Origin: Saxidomus purpurata
Taxonomy: Eukaryota > Mollusca > Bivalvia > Venerida > Veneridae
Assembly (NCBI GenBank): GCA_022818135.1
Contig: JAFMSR010000018.1
Coordinates: 17,616,847 to 17,680,846, forward strand
Reading direction: 5' to 3'
Length of the DNA stretch: 64,000 nucleotides
This document shows, one piece after another, positions 44,401 through 56,600 of this stretch (the stretch's first letter is position 1; every line of letters begins with the position of its first letter). The notes below the pieces were generated by a model. It saw only the letters and a program-made list of their open reading frames with translations, ran no database searches and was not told the origin of the DNA. The translations under genes were made by a program, and so were the position numbers.

Positions 44401-44905
44401 TTACCCTTCCATGAAATTTGGTTAAAGATCCGTAAATAGATATTGATATTTACAGGCAAGCTGGTTACATATATACACTTGACATATCCCATTACTGTAC
44501 CCCATGCTAAAGAATACCAGTGGTAATAAAAAATATAATTGAATAATTGTTAAAAGATATTATTTGTACATAGGTCTATATTCATAATTATAATGAAATA
44601 AAAAAAATAAAAAATTACCAAAGTTGATCTAGTTCCGCTTTTATTTCATCTGGCGTGTCCAAACCTTCTTCTCGATCAATTTCATCGAAAATAAACTTTC
44701 CCAACAGTGCCCTCCCTTCTTCTTGTGTCTCTTCCTTTGTCGGACCCGACAAAATGTTCTTGAATAATGGATTTTTATGATTGTCATTCGGAATATCTAA
44801 CTTGGTTAAGTGTTCAGAGTTTTTGCGAAGGCGTCCATTTGGTCTATCTGGCTTGAAGCCCACCTTTAAATCTCTCTCCCTAGTAGGTGCAACAGCAGCC
44901 ATCAT
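38325..44905 (-). CDS. Bax/Bak-like apoptosis regulator (Bcl-2 family), 4 exons
   Basis: Exons in transcript order are 44619-44905, 42334-42451, 38859-39101 and 38325-38441, with matching phases (2, 0, 0) and GT-AG borders, giving 254 residues. Bax and Bak permeabilise the outer mitochondrial membrane during apoptosis. In order: a polar N-terminal region with EEGRALLGKFIFDEI (residues 62-76, alpha-1-like), BH3 LRRLADEF (113-120), a BH1-like stretch GITKDRIIVLFFF (159-171), BH2 WVQANGGW (209-216), and a hydrophobic C-terminal helix (about 223-241) followed by a basic KKFIKK tail, as in tail-anchored mitochondrial proteins. The intron falling right after the BH2 GGW codon is a known family feature. 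The start is the first of two adjacent ATGs (44,905 or 44,902); an in-frame upstream start is possible. The multi-BH plan and WVQANGGW favour a Bax/Bak effector over Bcl-2-like guardians, but BH1 is unusual. Confidence 0.88.
38859..39101 (-). CDS. Bax-like exon 3: BH1 and BH2
   Basis: It has 81 codons, phase 0 on both sides, between AAATTTCAG and TGG|GTAGGT. It contains the core helix pair of the Bcl-2 fold and ends in WVQANGGW. The usual NWGR of BH1 is not present; TKDR stands there with one residue fewer. Confidence 0.9.
39588..39775 (-). mobile_element. Small TA-flanked MITE, copy 1
   Basis: It starts CAGTCAAACCTGTGAAC after a TA and ends with the complement of AAGTGAAGCCTGTGTTAAAG before a TA. 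Internally GGTCTTTGTTGACAGGTGGT matches the complement of the copy at 40,551-40,729. TA duplication and CAGT ends suggest a Tc1/mariner-pogo type MITE. Confidence 0.8.
40551..40729 (+). mobile_element. Small TA-flanked MITE, copy 2 (inverted to copy 1)
   Basis: It starts CAGTGACACCTGTGTTAAAG and ends GGTTTGACTG, with TA on both sides. The ends are CAGT...ACTG. The body is the complement of copy 1, so the two could pair in the intron RNA. Confidence 0.85.
42334..42451 (-). CDS. Bax-like exon 2: BH3
   Basis: It runs from CTTTTTCAG to GAG|GTAGAT, phase 2 in and phase 0 out. It encodes AKAGQQLRRLADEFQRSKER. The BH3 core reads L-R-R-L-A-D-E-F, where Bax/Bak BH3 usually has G before D. Confidence 0.9.
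42605..42725 (-). repeat. tRNA-like SINE remnant
   Basis: The minus strand has a box B-like GGTTAGAATCCC preceded by a tRNA-like head starting TGGTACATGGCAGAGTACTA. The body is short and degenerate. Confidence 0.5.
43216..43369. repeat. Foldback hairpin element
   Basis: The left arm TTATTTGGTTTTTGA and ATATGGGGAGATATTACCC is the approximate inverse of the right arm GGGTAATATATCCCCATAT and TCAAAAAACAAATAA. The loop contains GCCGAGCCATTAGGCGATGG. The arms are about 55 bases long. Confidence 0.8.
43666..44322. mobile_element. Inverted-repeat element with subterminal CCTAGTCATTTCACC units
   Basis: The left end reads AGTGGTTTCACCCCCTAGTC and the right end is the inverse of AGTGGTTTGACCCCCTAGTC. 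About five copies of a 14-18-bp unit (TTTCACCCCTAGTC) stand at the left end and about three inverse copies at the right. GGTAT flanks both sides at slightly different distances and may be a target duplication. The AT-rich core is non-coding. Superfamily unassigned. Confidence 0.75.
44619..44905 (-). CDS. Bax-like exon 1
   Basis: ATG ATG at 44,905-44,900 opens MMAAVAPTRERDLKVGFKPD. The exon ends with CTTTG|GTAATT in phase 2. It is polar, with a predicted helix EEGRALLGKFIFDEI resembling Bax helix 1. The 60-residue N-terminal extension before that helix is longer than in human Bax. Confidence 0.85.
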
Positions 44906-46918
44906 CCCATGATATAACAGGATTAACAAACTTACTTACTATCCAATGGTTCTGTCTGTAGTCAATAAATTTTCTAGAATTCGCACGTCGAATCCGAACT
45001 ACTGAATATTCAAATGCAAATATGAATATAGATCACTTCTGCCTATAGATGTAGATCTATTTATTTGTCACACTTCAAAATGTTCGACTTTCAGAGCTGA
45101 GTACACCAACGATTCTGCGATTGTCAACGAAATATTAATTTATAGCTTCAGTCAACCGAACTTAAATGTTTAACTGCTTGGACCTAAAAATATAGCATTT
45201 TTTGACACATCAATTGAACAAAAACGTAGTTTGATAATTTTCTTATGTCACATGTAGCTTGTATTCACACGAAGTACGCATGCGCCAATTATAAAACTTC
45301 CCCTAAACGGGAAAATAATTACGTCAGGTAGCAACAGTTCTAAAAATAGATGCACGGAAAACCCATGTTTCTAATTATAATTCTAATATTATATTAATAT
45401 GGAACGCCGTTTCAACAATTATTCAGAGAACATAAAAGCTCACTTTTACATCAATCGCCCCAATTACTATATGCAAATTCAAAGATTTAGTTTAGTTAAC
45501 ACTTATTTATTTAAGCTCTATTGTGAAGAAAGCTTGTGGCTTATCAAGTCACTATCGAGTCCGCTTCCATCGTGTAGGTTGTACACACATGTATATAGAT
45601 CTATATTCATATAATATTCCTACGCTATAAAGGTTGAAAACTAGATCCACATTGCTGCAGTAAAATAAGTTTGTTTTTATTGTTGTTACTTTGCTTTTTT
45701 ATTTCAGATTTGAAGACAAATAAATGCAATGTCCTTTTCGCAGTAAATAGATGATTTACATTTTGCATTTACTTTTTCTTGATGTTGTTTGTTACTCAAG
45801 TGACGTCATGAAATAGCGCGTTATGTTGTCTTTATACCATTGTTTAAAGGCGATCGCTACAGTTTAATTCTTGGCTATATATCAAATATCTTTATATTTT
45901 GATGTTGTTTAATTAAATGTCACAAACAATTACTTTTGAATAAAAAACATACAAAAGGATCATTTTGACCAATAATATCTCTTTAAATTTTTAAACACTA
46001 TAACTATAGCAAAAAAATCAGTATATCAAGAAAACTTATTACCTCCCTTTAAAAGCACCCAAAAAGTCAGTGTCTAGCAAAGGTGGATTTTTAAACTGTG
46101 TTAAATGCATTCAGAAGGATATTTTTTGTTACATATTATTTGTAAGTGTTTCACTTTACACAATTTATCCAGTTAAAGTTTCATTTAGCTATCTGTATTT
46201 CGTCAGTGGCAATAAACACATGGCCTCCCCTCCAACACCACCCTCCCACCCGAGACAACAGCTCATTTTTCTCAATAAAAAGGCTGGTTACCTATCATTT
46301 TTAAATTAGTTCTCAATAAAGTGATGTTTGAACAATTCTACTGTAAAAAATTAAGAAATTCTCAATGCTTGATCTCTTGAGCTCATTACTTCTTGACTTT
46401 TTGACATTTGGAACTAAATATCTGATAATTAGGTTAATATTTTAGAAATAATTTACTTAGATTGGATTTTTGATAATCATTTAAAGATTTGGTAATTATT
46501 TTTGACTACAATTTCTGAGATTACAACTATGAAAATGTGGATTTTTATTATGGCACTAATTCTCAACTTTCTGTTAAACATGGGAATTTTCCTTGGAATA
46601 ATTTTAGCTTTGGTATTCTATGTTGTACTTGTATACTATCAACAACCTCAACAGGCATTTGCTGAACCCTGTTTAAGGCTGGTGTGCAGATACTGAACTT
46701 AACATTACTCTATTGAACCTGACATTACTTGAGCACACTGATTTGTTATCTTGGAACTTTTATACATGTATGTTGGACTTGTTGAGTAGAAAATAAACTC
46801 ATGAAAACGAATGGTGTTTGCTTACTTCAGCTGAATACTTAATACAACAAAGGGAGACAACAACTTAAACTATCTACCTGGCAACATAGAACAATTTGAA
46901 CAGTATGAAACATTTAAT
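44906..46918. other. Intergenic stretch with probable Bax-like promoter
   Basis: The promoter of the Bax-like gene should lie just right of 44,905. No TATA motif at a convincing position was identified. The rest is AT-rich. A 55-codon hydrophobic frame at about 46,530-46,696 is considered chance. Confidence 0.4.
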
Positions 46919-48057
46919 GCACTCGGCTCTTGAACCCCGAGTGTAAAAGACTTCTGACCGGTCTTATAAATGGTCAGTGGTGTCGGTCATCCTGAATAAT
47001 AAATTGAAAGCCCACGAACTAAGTCTATTTCGAGGATCATTTGAAACCGAGCTTGCCCCCGAAGGGCAGGTTTACCACACTAATCTTAATAAAACACATC
47101 TTACTTTCGCAACCATATTTTTGAACCATTTAAGATGTTTAATACAAGATCAAAACTACATTAAGAACAATCTTACTCAGGCACGAAAAACCCAATCACA
47201 TATAACATCGACGGTGTGAAAAGTACTGGTTAGTCAACCAGGATCAGGAATAGTAGTTCACCAGCATCTGTCCGAGGACCGAATCGCCGATCATGCAAAT
47301 CATGATCTACACTTACTTCCTTTTTTTTAAGTCAAAATAAAACAGATTAATAGAACATAATTAGCATTTCCTTCCAAAACTATTAAAAAGAATTTCACAC
47401 CCAAATTCCACAGAATTTTAATAAAATTTCTAATTTTACGAAATCATGATCTACAGCAACATTCATATATTTAAAGACAAATTTTGGCATTTTTATATAT
47501 TTCATAACCAAATGACTCAAAGAATTACATTTTCATCAGTAGTAGACCGAACTGGCGGCCATTAGCACCCTGCTGATTGGTTAATCATTTTTGTCTCTCC
47601 TGGCTCCATTGGTTAATTTACTATATCCGATTTTTGCTTCAAGCTCCGGTAGTAAACAACCAATTAGTACAAGTCTCTTTATAATTTTCTATTGTACATT
47701 TTTATAACTAAAGAAGTAAAGTTAACAAGTAGCCTGTTTGATGTTTTATATAAGTTCTATCAATAAGTAAAATTTTGGCAACAAAATATAAATATTCAGA
47801 TTAATATTTCAGCAATTAATTGCATCAGTTAGAGTACATTTTATAACAAGTTATAATTAAATACTGCCACAATTTTATCTATCCATAAATTATTCTTTCT
47901 TTTAGTAAAGTGGCTAAATTGTTCTTTGTCTTTTTAAAAAATTTTCTTCTATAAACATATTTGACTACGCGTACTATTTTCCAAATTCAATCTCTCTCTC
48001 TCAAAACGTCAAACTTCACGGTGTATGTCACATACATCGTTACGACCGGCTACGACG
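46919..48057. other. Non-coding stretch, repeat-like in part
   Basis: It includes a CGAG-containing segment (46,919-47,060), a CATGATCTACACTTAC variant of the short dispersed repeat near 47,300, then AT-rich sequence. No gene is assigned. Confidence 0.4.
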
Positions 48058-48189
48058 ATGGCGATTTCGTTCCCGTTCCAGAAGAAGGAAGACCTATGTG
48101 ACGCGTCTGCGTGCGATAGGCCATCGACGCTGCAACTACTAGATCTACAACATCGTCGACGACCACGTTTCCGGTCCACCTCTGACAAT
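48058..48189 (+). CDS. Possible first exon of an unknown gene
   Basis: ATG at 48,058 opens 44 codons (starting MAISFPFQKKEDLCDASACD) that run to AAT|GTAAGT. The block is GC-richer than its surroundings and carries many CG dinucleotides. No downstream exon was found. A second frame over the same bases is very arginine-rich, so the coding frame is not secure. It could be a promoter or repeat instead. Confidence 0.3.
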
Positions 48190-50943
48190 GTAAGTCGGCG
48201 CGGCTTGCCTTATTGGCTTTTAAGGGTTTTTATTTTTCAATCCAGAGTAGGAAATAGGTCACTTCACACTTACTTTAAACCCACAATCAGGACGATTAAA
48301 ATTTTTTATCATCACAAAAAGCTAAGCAAAGTAAAAATAGGACAACACTTTATTAAAGGGGATTTTTACTTTACAAAACAAACACATATACCATCTAGTA
48401 TCAAATTTCTCTAAAAACTGTGAGGCTACCACGATCCAGACATACAAACTAGGTCAATATCACACTTAGATCTCATTGGTCGCCGTGATTGGCCTACTTT
48501 TTGGCAACCAATCAAAATCAACCTTTGGCTATACTGGCTGGAAATTGCAGTCAGGTAAATCTCTCCTATTTTGGAAACAGAAAACACTTTCTTTTTTAGA
48601 TTTAATATTATTTTATTGTACAAGTTACATATACATATATATAAAGGCATGCAAAATATGTTGAACTATAACAAATGGATCGGGCCACGAGTTATCACAA
48701 CATCAGAGACGGCCCTCTCCAGAAGACGTCAGATTTTTTGTAAATGGCAAGATAGCTGTATCGCTTAAACATTTTTGTATAAGAAAACACTTTTGATAGG
48801 TATAGGCATGATGGGAGACATGCCGAGGTCTCATCCACAAATACAAGCTAACATATTTGCTCGTATGGACGGACCTTTATAAAATTTGCTTCAAATCAAA
48901 TCAAATCAAATCGTTTTGATGTGTTAAACATATGTGCCAAGTCATTTTAGAATCATTCCATGCATGACAAAGTTACACTCCGGACACGGATGCATGCATA
49001 TATACAGGATTCCATTACCTTTAAACTTTAAGTGTGACCTTGACCTTTGAGGAAGGGATGTAGGTCTTGCACGCGACACGTCGACTTGATGTGCTGAACA
49101 TTTGTGCCAAGTTATTTAAAATCTTTCAATGCATGACAAAAGTACAACCCGAACACGAAGAAATGTAAAGACGGACGGACGGCGCGATTTTAATATGCCC
49201 GCCTTTGGGGCATAAAAACCTTACAAGTTTAAATATCTGAAAGCAAGATGTAATTTTGACAGTGTTTGTCCTCCATAAAATTATATTGGCAATGCTATTT
49301 TAACTAAGATGCAGTGTTTAGGTCCCAGCTATGTCCCTGTCACCTCAAAATATTGACACACTATAAAGCACATTACCAGATCACTTAAGGGGCCCACTGG
49401 TTTTAAATCTTCGCTCTTCCGGAAACTTTACATTTGATAAATTAAAAAGTATATTTAAACTGGCCAAAACAATTATGCAGTAACAAACTTTGGCACAAAA
49501 GGAAACGTTTAGTGCAAAAAGATGGAACATTTTAAAATGAAATGTTTTGACAATCCATTACATGCAGAATTCAACGGAATGGAAAACCTTTAAACATCTT
49601 CTCGAAAATCAAAAGACCCAGCGCTTAGATATTTGGCATTTAGCATTGCCTAATGAACCTCTACAAAGATTTTAAAAATCACACCCCCAGTCAAAATTGA
49701 CCCCGCCTCGGGGTACACTTGTACATAATGCTTATGTTGTAGGCAAAATATCTCATAAACATTGTTGTTCCTTTATTAAGAAAAAATGATTTATCAAAAA
49801 TTGAAAAAAATAGGAAAGATAATGGGGTAATGATGGCAAAAATACAACAATCCCTTTTTTCATCCTAAAGTTTGAATTTAACATACGAAAAGACGTAAAA
49901 TTTATACCTATTATGAAAAACATACTACAGACATAAAAGATACAAGAATTCCAGCTAATGCTGAATTTAGCACCTCGTTTTGATGATGTACAGGTAAAGA
50001 CTAATACTGAAAAAAAGTCAAATCATTATTTTTCCAGTGAGAAGTAGCGATATGTCAGTCTCTATGAAAATTTTAAATTTTCACCTTAATCAAGAAAGAC
50101 AACTCCGACTAAATTATTTTGATATATCTTATAAGAGTTATATTCCTTATTACATGTTCGGTATATCGAATATTAGCAAACACACCGCTAGAACATTGTT
50201 GCAATGAAGCATTAACCATTCAACAAAATAAAATCCCATATTAATACATGTAAAACAGATTTCAGTAAAATATCTTTAAAATGACGCAACGAAATAAAGA
50301 AAATAGAAAAGTGTGCCATTGTAGTGCAGTCAGAGTGTCCGGGTCCAAGGTTTATGCCACATCAGTGCCATTTGGATGATACTTCTATTAGGCAAAACAC
50401 AAATAATTCCCATAATGCACCGCTCTCTCATCTCTTCAATGTTGATTCCTTCTGTCGACGTGAGTCTCGAGATTGATATATCTAAGTCGTATAATATTCT
50501 TATTGCAATGAAGAATTAAAAAATTGTATAGGATAAAAATATCATAGAACAGAATAACAAAGACAAGATCAACTTATCTTTTTTTCGTGGTATGCTTTTG
50601 AAACACTGAAATATTAACTAGTGTTTCAATAATATCCCACGGTTGTTTACCCGGAGATCGGTGTGTAGGAAACTAGGAATTACAGTAGATCATTCAACGC
50701 ATGTTTTTAAAACTCTGAGGATCTATTTGAAAATAAACTATTTTGATAAGTAAGTGATGCTTGCTCGTGAAAGACGAAGACGGTCTAGTTCTTCATACTT
50801 CGAACAATGAACAGTTTTTTCTACATGAATTAAATTTTCAATTTGCATTCACAATTTGGAGACATTCCCAAAGATTTTAGGAATAAGGACACGTGCATTT
50901 TCGTGTATATCATCCAAAACAAAGATGGCGTCGAAAATACACA
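48190..50943. other. Non-coding stretch with dispersed repeats
   Basis: At 48,880-49,217 there is a dispersed repeat: two units with TGTGCCAAGT and TGCATGACAAA, then GACGGACGGACGG and the end CCCGCCTTTGGGGCATAAAA. At 49,565-49,740 lies a fragment of the AGCTCACCTG element. The rest is AT-rich without exons. Confidence 0.55.
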
Positions 50944-51054
50944 ATGGACAGCTGCCATAGAAAAACTTTATTTGAGGATAACAAGAAAACCAAGGAACCG
51001 ATCGAAAAATCCTTTAAATTTGGGAGGGTGCTTTTTTCATGGATTATCAAACAG
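50944..51054 (+). CDS. Possible first exon of an unknown gene
   Basis: ATG at 50,944 in the context ACACAATGGAC opens 37 codons (MDSCHRKTLFEDNKKTKEPI ... SWIIKQ) ending CAG|GTATTT in phase 0. The composition looks protein-like and the flanks rise slightly in GC. No matching downstream exon was found, and no family was recognised. Confidence 0.3.
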
Positions 51055-52309
51055 GTATTTATTTTTAGCTGTGTTGTCCAAAAGTACCTTTTCCAGGCCA
51101 AAGTTGAGTTTCCCATTGGGATGGGACAGACTTTAATAGGTTTTATTCTGTATAAGATATACACTGTAATAATTTACAGTCCACAGTGTGACCTCCGTCG
51201 TCCGTCAGCAATTTGTTAAAACGACTTCTCTGAAATAACTCAATAGAAGTTGATGAAAATTGGCATAACTATTCTTTTGATGGTCCCTTTTACAGTTGTT
51301 CAGAGAAGAACTCTAGTTACCATGACACTCAAAAGGAAATACTTAAAACGGTTCTTGCCAGAAACCTTAAATATATATTATGCAGCCCTATGATTAGTGG
51401 TTCTCTACCAAGTTTGGGGCCCACTCTGGTTGTAATTTGTAATTACAGCTATTTACAACTTAAAAAAGCCTCTTGTCAGAAAGAATTGAATGGAATTTAA
51501 AATACATTGCACAGAAATGTTCCTTTGGTGAATTTCTTCAGCTTAGATTGTACATTTTTATATTCGTGAAAATTTAAAGACCTTAACCGCTACAAATGTA
51601 GAGAAACGGGACGCGAAAACCTTTTTGTAAGACCCACAACGAGTTTGACACAATTATTTAGATATTTACAATGTACATTTATTTTAAGGCAAAAAGATGA
51701 CAAATGACGAGGGGTAGTCAAAGTTTGTGATCTAAAACATATGGCACGTTCAGCCAAATATGTTTGTTAGTCGGTTCGAGGTATATGTTTGTTTCAGAAC
51801 TTGATTTGACATTGTTTCCTTTTTAATTTATATATGTCCTCACAAGTTTACGCTGATTTGCATGGGCGACTCATATCTAATTATAATGTACTCAACAACT
51901 GATTTAGAAACACAATATTACACTTCAACCTTTGAAGGATGAATAATTACTATTACAATTACAATTATCATTTGAGAAACAAAATAACCGAAAAAAATTA
52001 TTTCAACCTTTCATCGAATTTCAAAAAATGAATTATACAATATTGCATATAAAAACCGTTTTACAATAGCCACAGAATGATCTACCTTTTTGTATAGTAT
52101 TTCTTTTTGCAAACTACGACTATCACCACCGTGACTGCACAGTAGTATTTGCATTAAATAAATAGAAACAAACAAAAGAAACTCGGCAACAAAATTTTAA
52201 TCGTGATCGAGTATTCTTCGCCCATGTGTTATATAAAGATCCCTTGCTAAAATATATAATTCTTCTCTTTATGAGTGGCTCAAATCAGAAAACTATGACC
52301 GGTGTAATA
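51055..52309. other. Non-coding stretch
   Basis: A fragment of the AGCTCACCTG dispersed element lies at about 51,187-51,480 ('cctccgtcgtccgtcagcaa'). The rest is AT-rich. No exon was assigned. Confidence 0.45.
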
Positions 52310-53270
<961 letters not shown>

Positions 53271-53389
53271 CAGTGTATGATATCACTGTCTAAAAATAAA
53301 CCAACAAAATTAACCAATCCATGTCTGAGAAAAAAATCATCCGTAAGAGTATGACATAATTGTCTGAAAAAAAATCATTCATCTGAGTG

Positions 53390-53638
53390 CTAATGACCGC
53401 AGCAAAAGAATTTGACATCGTTCAGCGCAGTATCGTCATTTCTGCCTTGAGGTTTTGCAACTTTCGTTTTAATACCACAGATAGCCGTACCATTCAGACA
53501 TGCTTCGCTCGTAGACCAAGACTTTCCCCACGGCTCGCCATGTCCCGGAGGTATCTCTAATTGGTATTCTTCTTTATCTCTCAAAAGGTCTTGACATTTG
53601 AATGTTATAAATGATGCAGCAATAGAATCCATATCTCC
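53390..53638 (-). CDS. MACPF gene exon 6: VMO-I repeat 2 end and repeat 3
   Basis: It starts GDMDSIAASFITFKC and ends FFCCGH then TAG (53,390-53,392). Repeat 3 shows EPWG, a cysteine, GIKTKV and NDDTALNDVKFFC, the standard VMO-I order. Phase 0 entry. Confidence 0.9.
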   Translation of the reverse strand, partial: GDMDSIAASFITFKCQDLLRDKEEYQLEIPPGHGEPWGKSWSTSEACLNGTAICGIKTKVAKPQGRNDDTALNDVKFFCCGH

Positions 53639-56600
53639 CTGTAAAATGCACAGTGGTCATTTAAAAACTAGACATTACTAAATGTATGCAATTCTCAGAG
53701 GGACATGGGTAAACAAACGATTTATCAAATGTTTTGTTTCAATAACTTTTATACATGTGCAGTAAACACCGATAAGAACTTGTTTCGCAAACGGAGACTA
53801 AGTTCACATAGAAAAAATACAAGTTAACCGATCTGTGTTGTAAAACAAACTTCTACAAAATAAATTAAATCGCTTACCATCTGAAGGGAAAACCGTGTAA
53901 GAAAATAAGCAGTAGAAGAAGTTCTGGGACACATAGCGTCTTCCTTTCTATAAGTTCCCCAGATGCCCTGTGTAGAAGCGATGACGTCATCGCTTTTGTA
54001 TCCATATTCATCCGCACAAATTAATTTTACGGCATTCAAACCAGTATCATCTCCATCCCCTTGGTCAGGCTCGGTCTGAAAGAAATCTACTTTTCTTAAT
54101 TCAATATTCAACAGTACCGTACTGATGGCTAAATTGCAAACAGGGGATATCATGATCAGCCCGCTATGTCGTAAAGTAGTAACATATTAAGTGATTTCTT
54201 AAATATTTTAACTTCAGTCATTTTTTTTCTCTCAAAAGTCAATGATTACGTATAATTACATCAGCTATATAAACTATAGTTATTGAAGATCTAATAATGC
54301 TGATGTACTCTCTCTTCTTATGGAAATTGTTTAAGGGAAATCTTAAGATTTGACTTAATAAGATGCGAAACACTGGAATATGGCATATTATATATTCAAC
54401 TTTACAATATAACACACTGTTTTAGATCAGTTGCGCACATGATATGAAACAGGTAGAGCTAATACAAAGCATAACTGAACCAATATGAGAAAGGCAGGGC
54501 CAATACGAGAAAGCAGGGCCAATAATGAATTCAAACATTCTGATTGGTTTAAAAGAGAGGGCCAATACGGAGAAGTTTTTAAACGACGCAATTTTGTTTT
54601 TAGACTCCTGCTGATATCTTATTTTACTAAGTTAAATACAAATAAAATTGTTATTGTTACAAGAACATTTATATTCTTGTTTTTTTGCCAATATTGTAAA
54701 GTTGAATAATAAAATTATCATTAATCAAGTGATTTCATATTGGCCTTGCTATTTGTCCTCGGGTAGTCGTATTTTTTTTTTTTACATTTTCACAAGGACA
54801 AAGAGTCACATCATGTCACAAGATAAAGTGAAGCCGCCTTGGTGCATAGGTAACACGTTCGCCCAGAATCGGAGGGTCACGGGTTCGATCCCCACCAGTG
54901 CCAAAGTAATGGTAGTGTCCTAAGGCAAGACTCAAATAATCCCTCATTGCCTTTCTCTCTCTTTGAGGTTGATTCCATCTGGAAAGAGTCTCGAAAACGA
55001 TTAATATAAGTTGTAAAAACTTGTTACGCAATCGAGATTAAATAAATTAGTACAAAATGAATTAGTAAAAATAAATTACTACAAATAAAAAAATAGATCA
55101 AAGTATTTAGTTAAAAGTTCTGACGGAGGGACACTTTTGAAAGACGACAGATTTTCCTACAGAACTAGACCAACACCAATTTTCATGATAATAGCGTACA
55201 AAATATAATTTTTGACATATCGGTCTATCACAAACTTTAATAATTTTTTATTGTTCAATTTCGTTTTTGTACTTAAACAATCTGGTGTCAGTCACCTTGT
55301 CAGTATCCCAACATGTGAATACTGATATGCAATATGTTTACGAAGTCACAAGGCAAGGACAGTGATTGCAAAGCTGAGAAAAATGTTGACCAAATGTGGT
55401 AATTTATAAATTTGGACATATAATGCTGAGATAGAGGAAATAAAACCTGTTAAATCCGCCCGACTCCGCTCTCATTTTGCGGTCAAAGCTTGCACAAATA
55501 GACAAGTGCCGATGTACTATGCAAACCACATAAACGAGTCGGAACGGCGAACATTTCGCGGAGTTAATATTGTAACAAAAAGTATCTTCCCAGTACGATT
55601 TTCACATATTCTTCGAAAAAGACTCACTTGAAAGTAAGTACAATACATCTATCTCACGTAAGTTATTTCAAAAGCTGTTGTATGTTATAAACAGAACAGA
55701 AACCAAAGAATATATAGAAAACGGGATGCAGACCTTGAGGTTGTAGCCAATCGCAAACATGCCTTTTGGACAGAACTCAGCTAGTCCCCAGTCCCCGTGA
55801 TAACCACCATTTGGGGCCGTCAACGTCTTCTTGTTAAAGTCCCACAGAGCTGTGAAAATATAGATTTACAAAATACGCTTTTTAAGTGTTTATGTGAGAA
55901 CAATATCTTCGGAAAAAACTTCTGATTTTATTTCATGACATTAACTGTATTTCAAACAGGTTTGAATAAAAACAATATGAAAATAGAGGAAATCAGGGAT
56001 GGGGGTGGGAGGGGTGTGGGAGGAGACATTTTCAGTATGCAAGAACCATAACTCTACATGTATTAATTTTAACCATTTTTGTCTTACTTTTACATATCTT
56101 CATAAGTAGTAAAGTGGTAATTTAAGACACTTGATCACCACCATCAGTGATAACGCTAACCTGGTATGTTTTAAGTTTCATTTGTAATTACAGCTAGGGA
56201 AATGAATTTCGTTCTTAAGTGATTCCAGTTAAGTCCAATTTTACATCGAGAAGTTGCCCTACACATGAAATTTGACTTAATTCCCTTGATTTTTGTGATA
56301 TCGGTCGTGGTCATAATAGTTCCCCATGGTTTTAACTAAGTGGCATGCAAAATGCATAAGTATATGATATACTATTGCTGTGTTTTCTGGTACTTACTTA
56401 TTTCATCACTTTCTCCTTTTGAATGTTCATGAGTGATGACCTGTTCTCGAAACTTCTGATACTCTTCTTTATATTTTCGAATGTTCAAACGTATCGTGTC
56501 ATAATCAATACCAAGAGAGCCCATAAATTCATTCACAAACAGATTTTCAATGGGTTCGAGGGTGTACTTTGTGGGAACAGGGTTCTCTTGTACAGTGGAG

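Larger units (their letters stand above)
42452..44618 (-). other. Bax-like intron 1
   Basis: A 2.2-kb intron. It contains tRNA-like SINE remnants on the minus strand (about 42,605-42,725 and 43,085-43,170), a foldback hairpin at 43,216-43,369 and the element at 43,666-44,322. No exon is seen. Confidence 0.7.

Noticed and set aside
46530..46696. Small hydrophobic peptide of about 55 residues
   Set aside because: AT-rich DNA readily yields hydrophobic frames; no splice sites, family match or context support it.
54840..54900. Possible tRNA gene
   Set aside because: Boxes A and B are present, but a SINE body follows and no clean cloverleaf with acceptor stem was seen; degraded relatives occur elsewhere.
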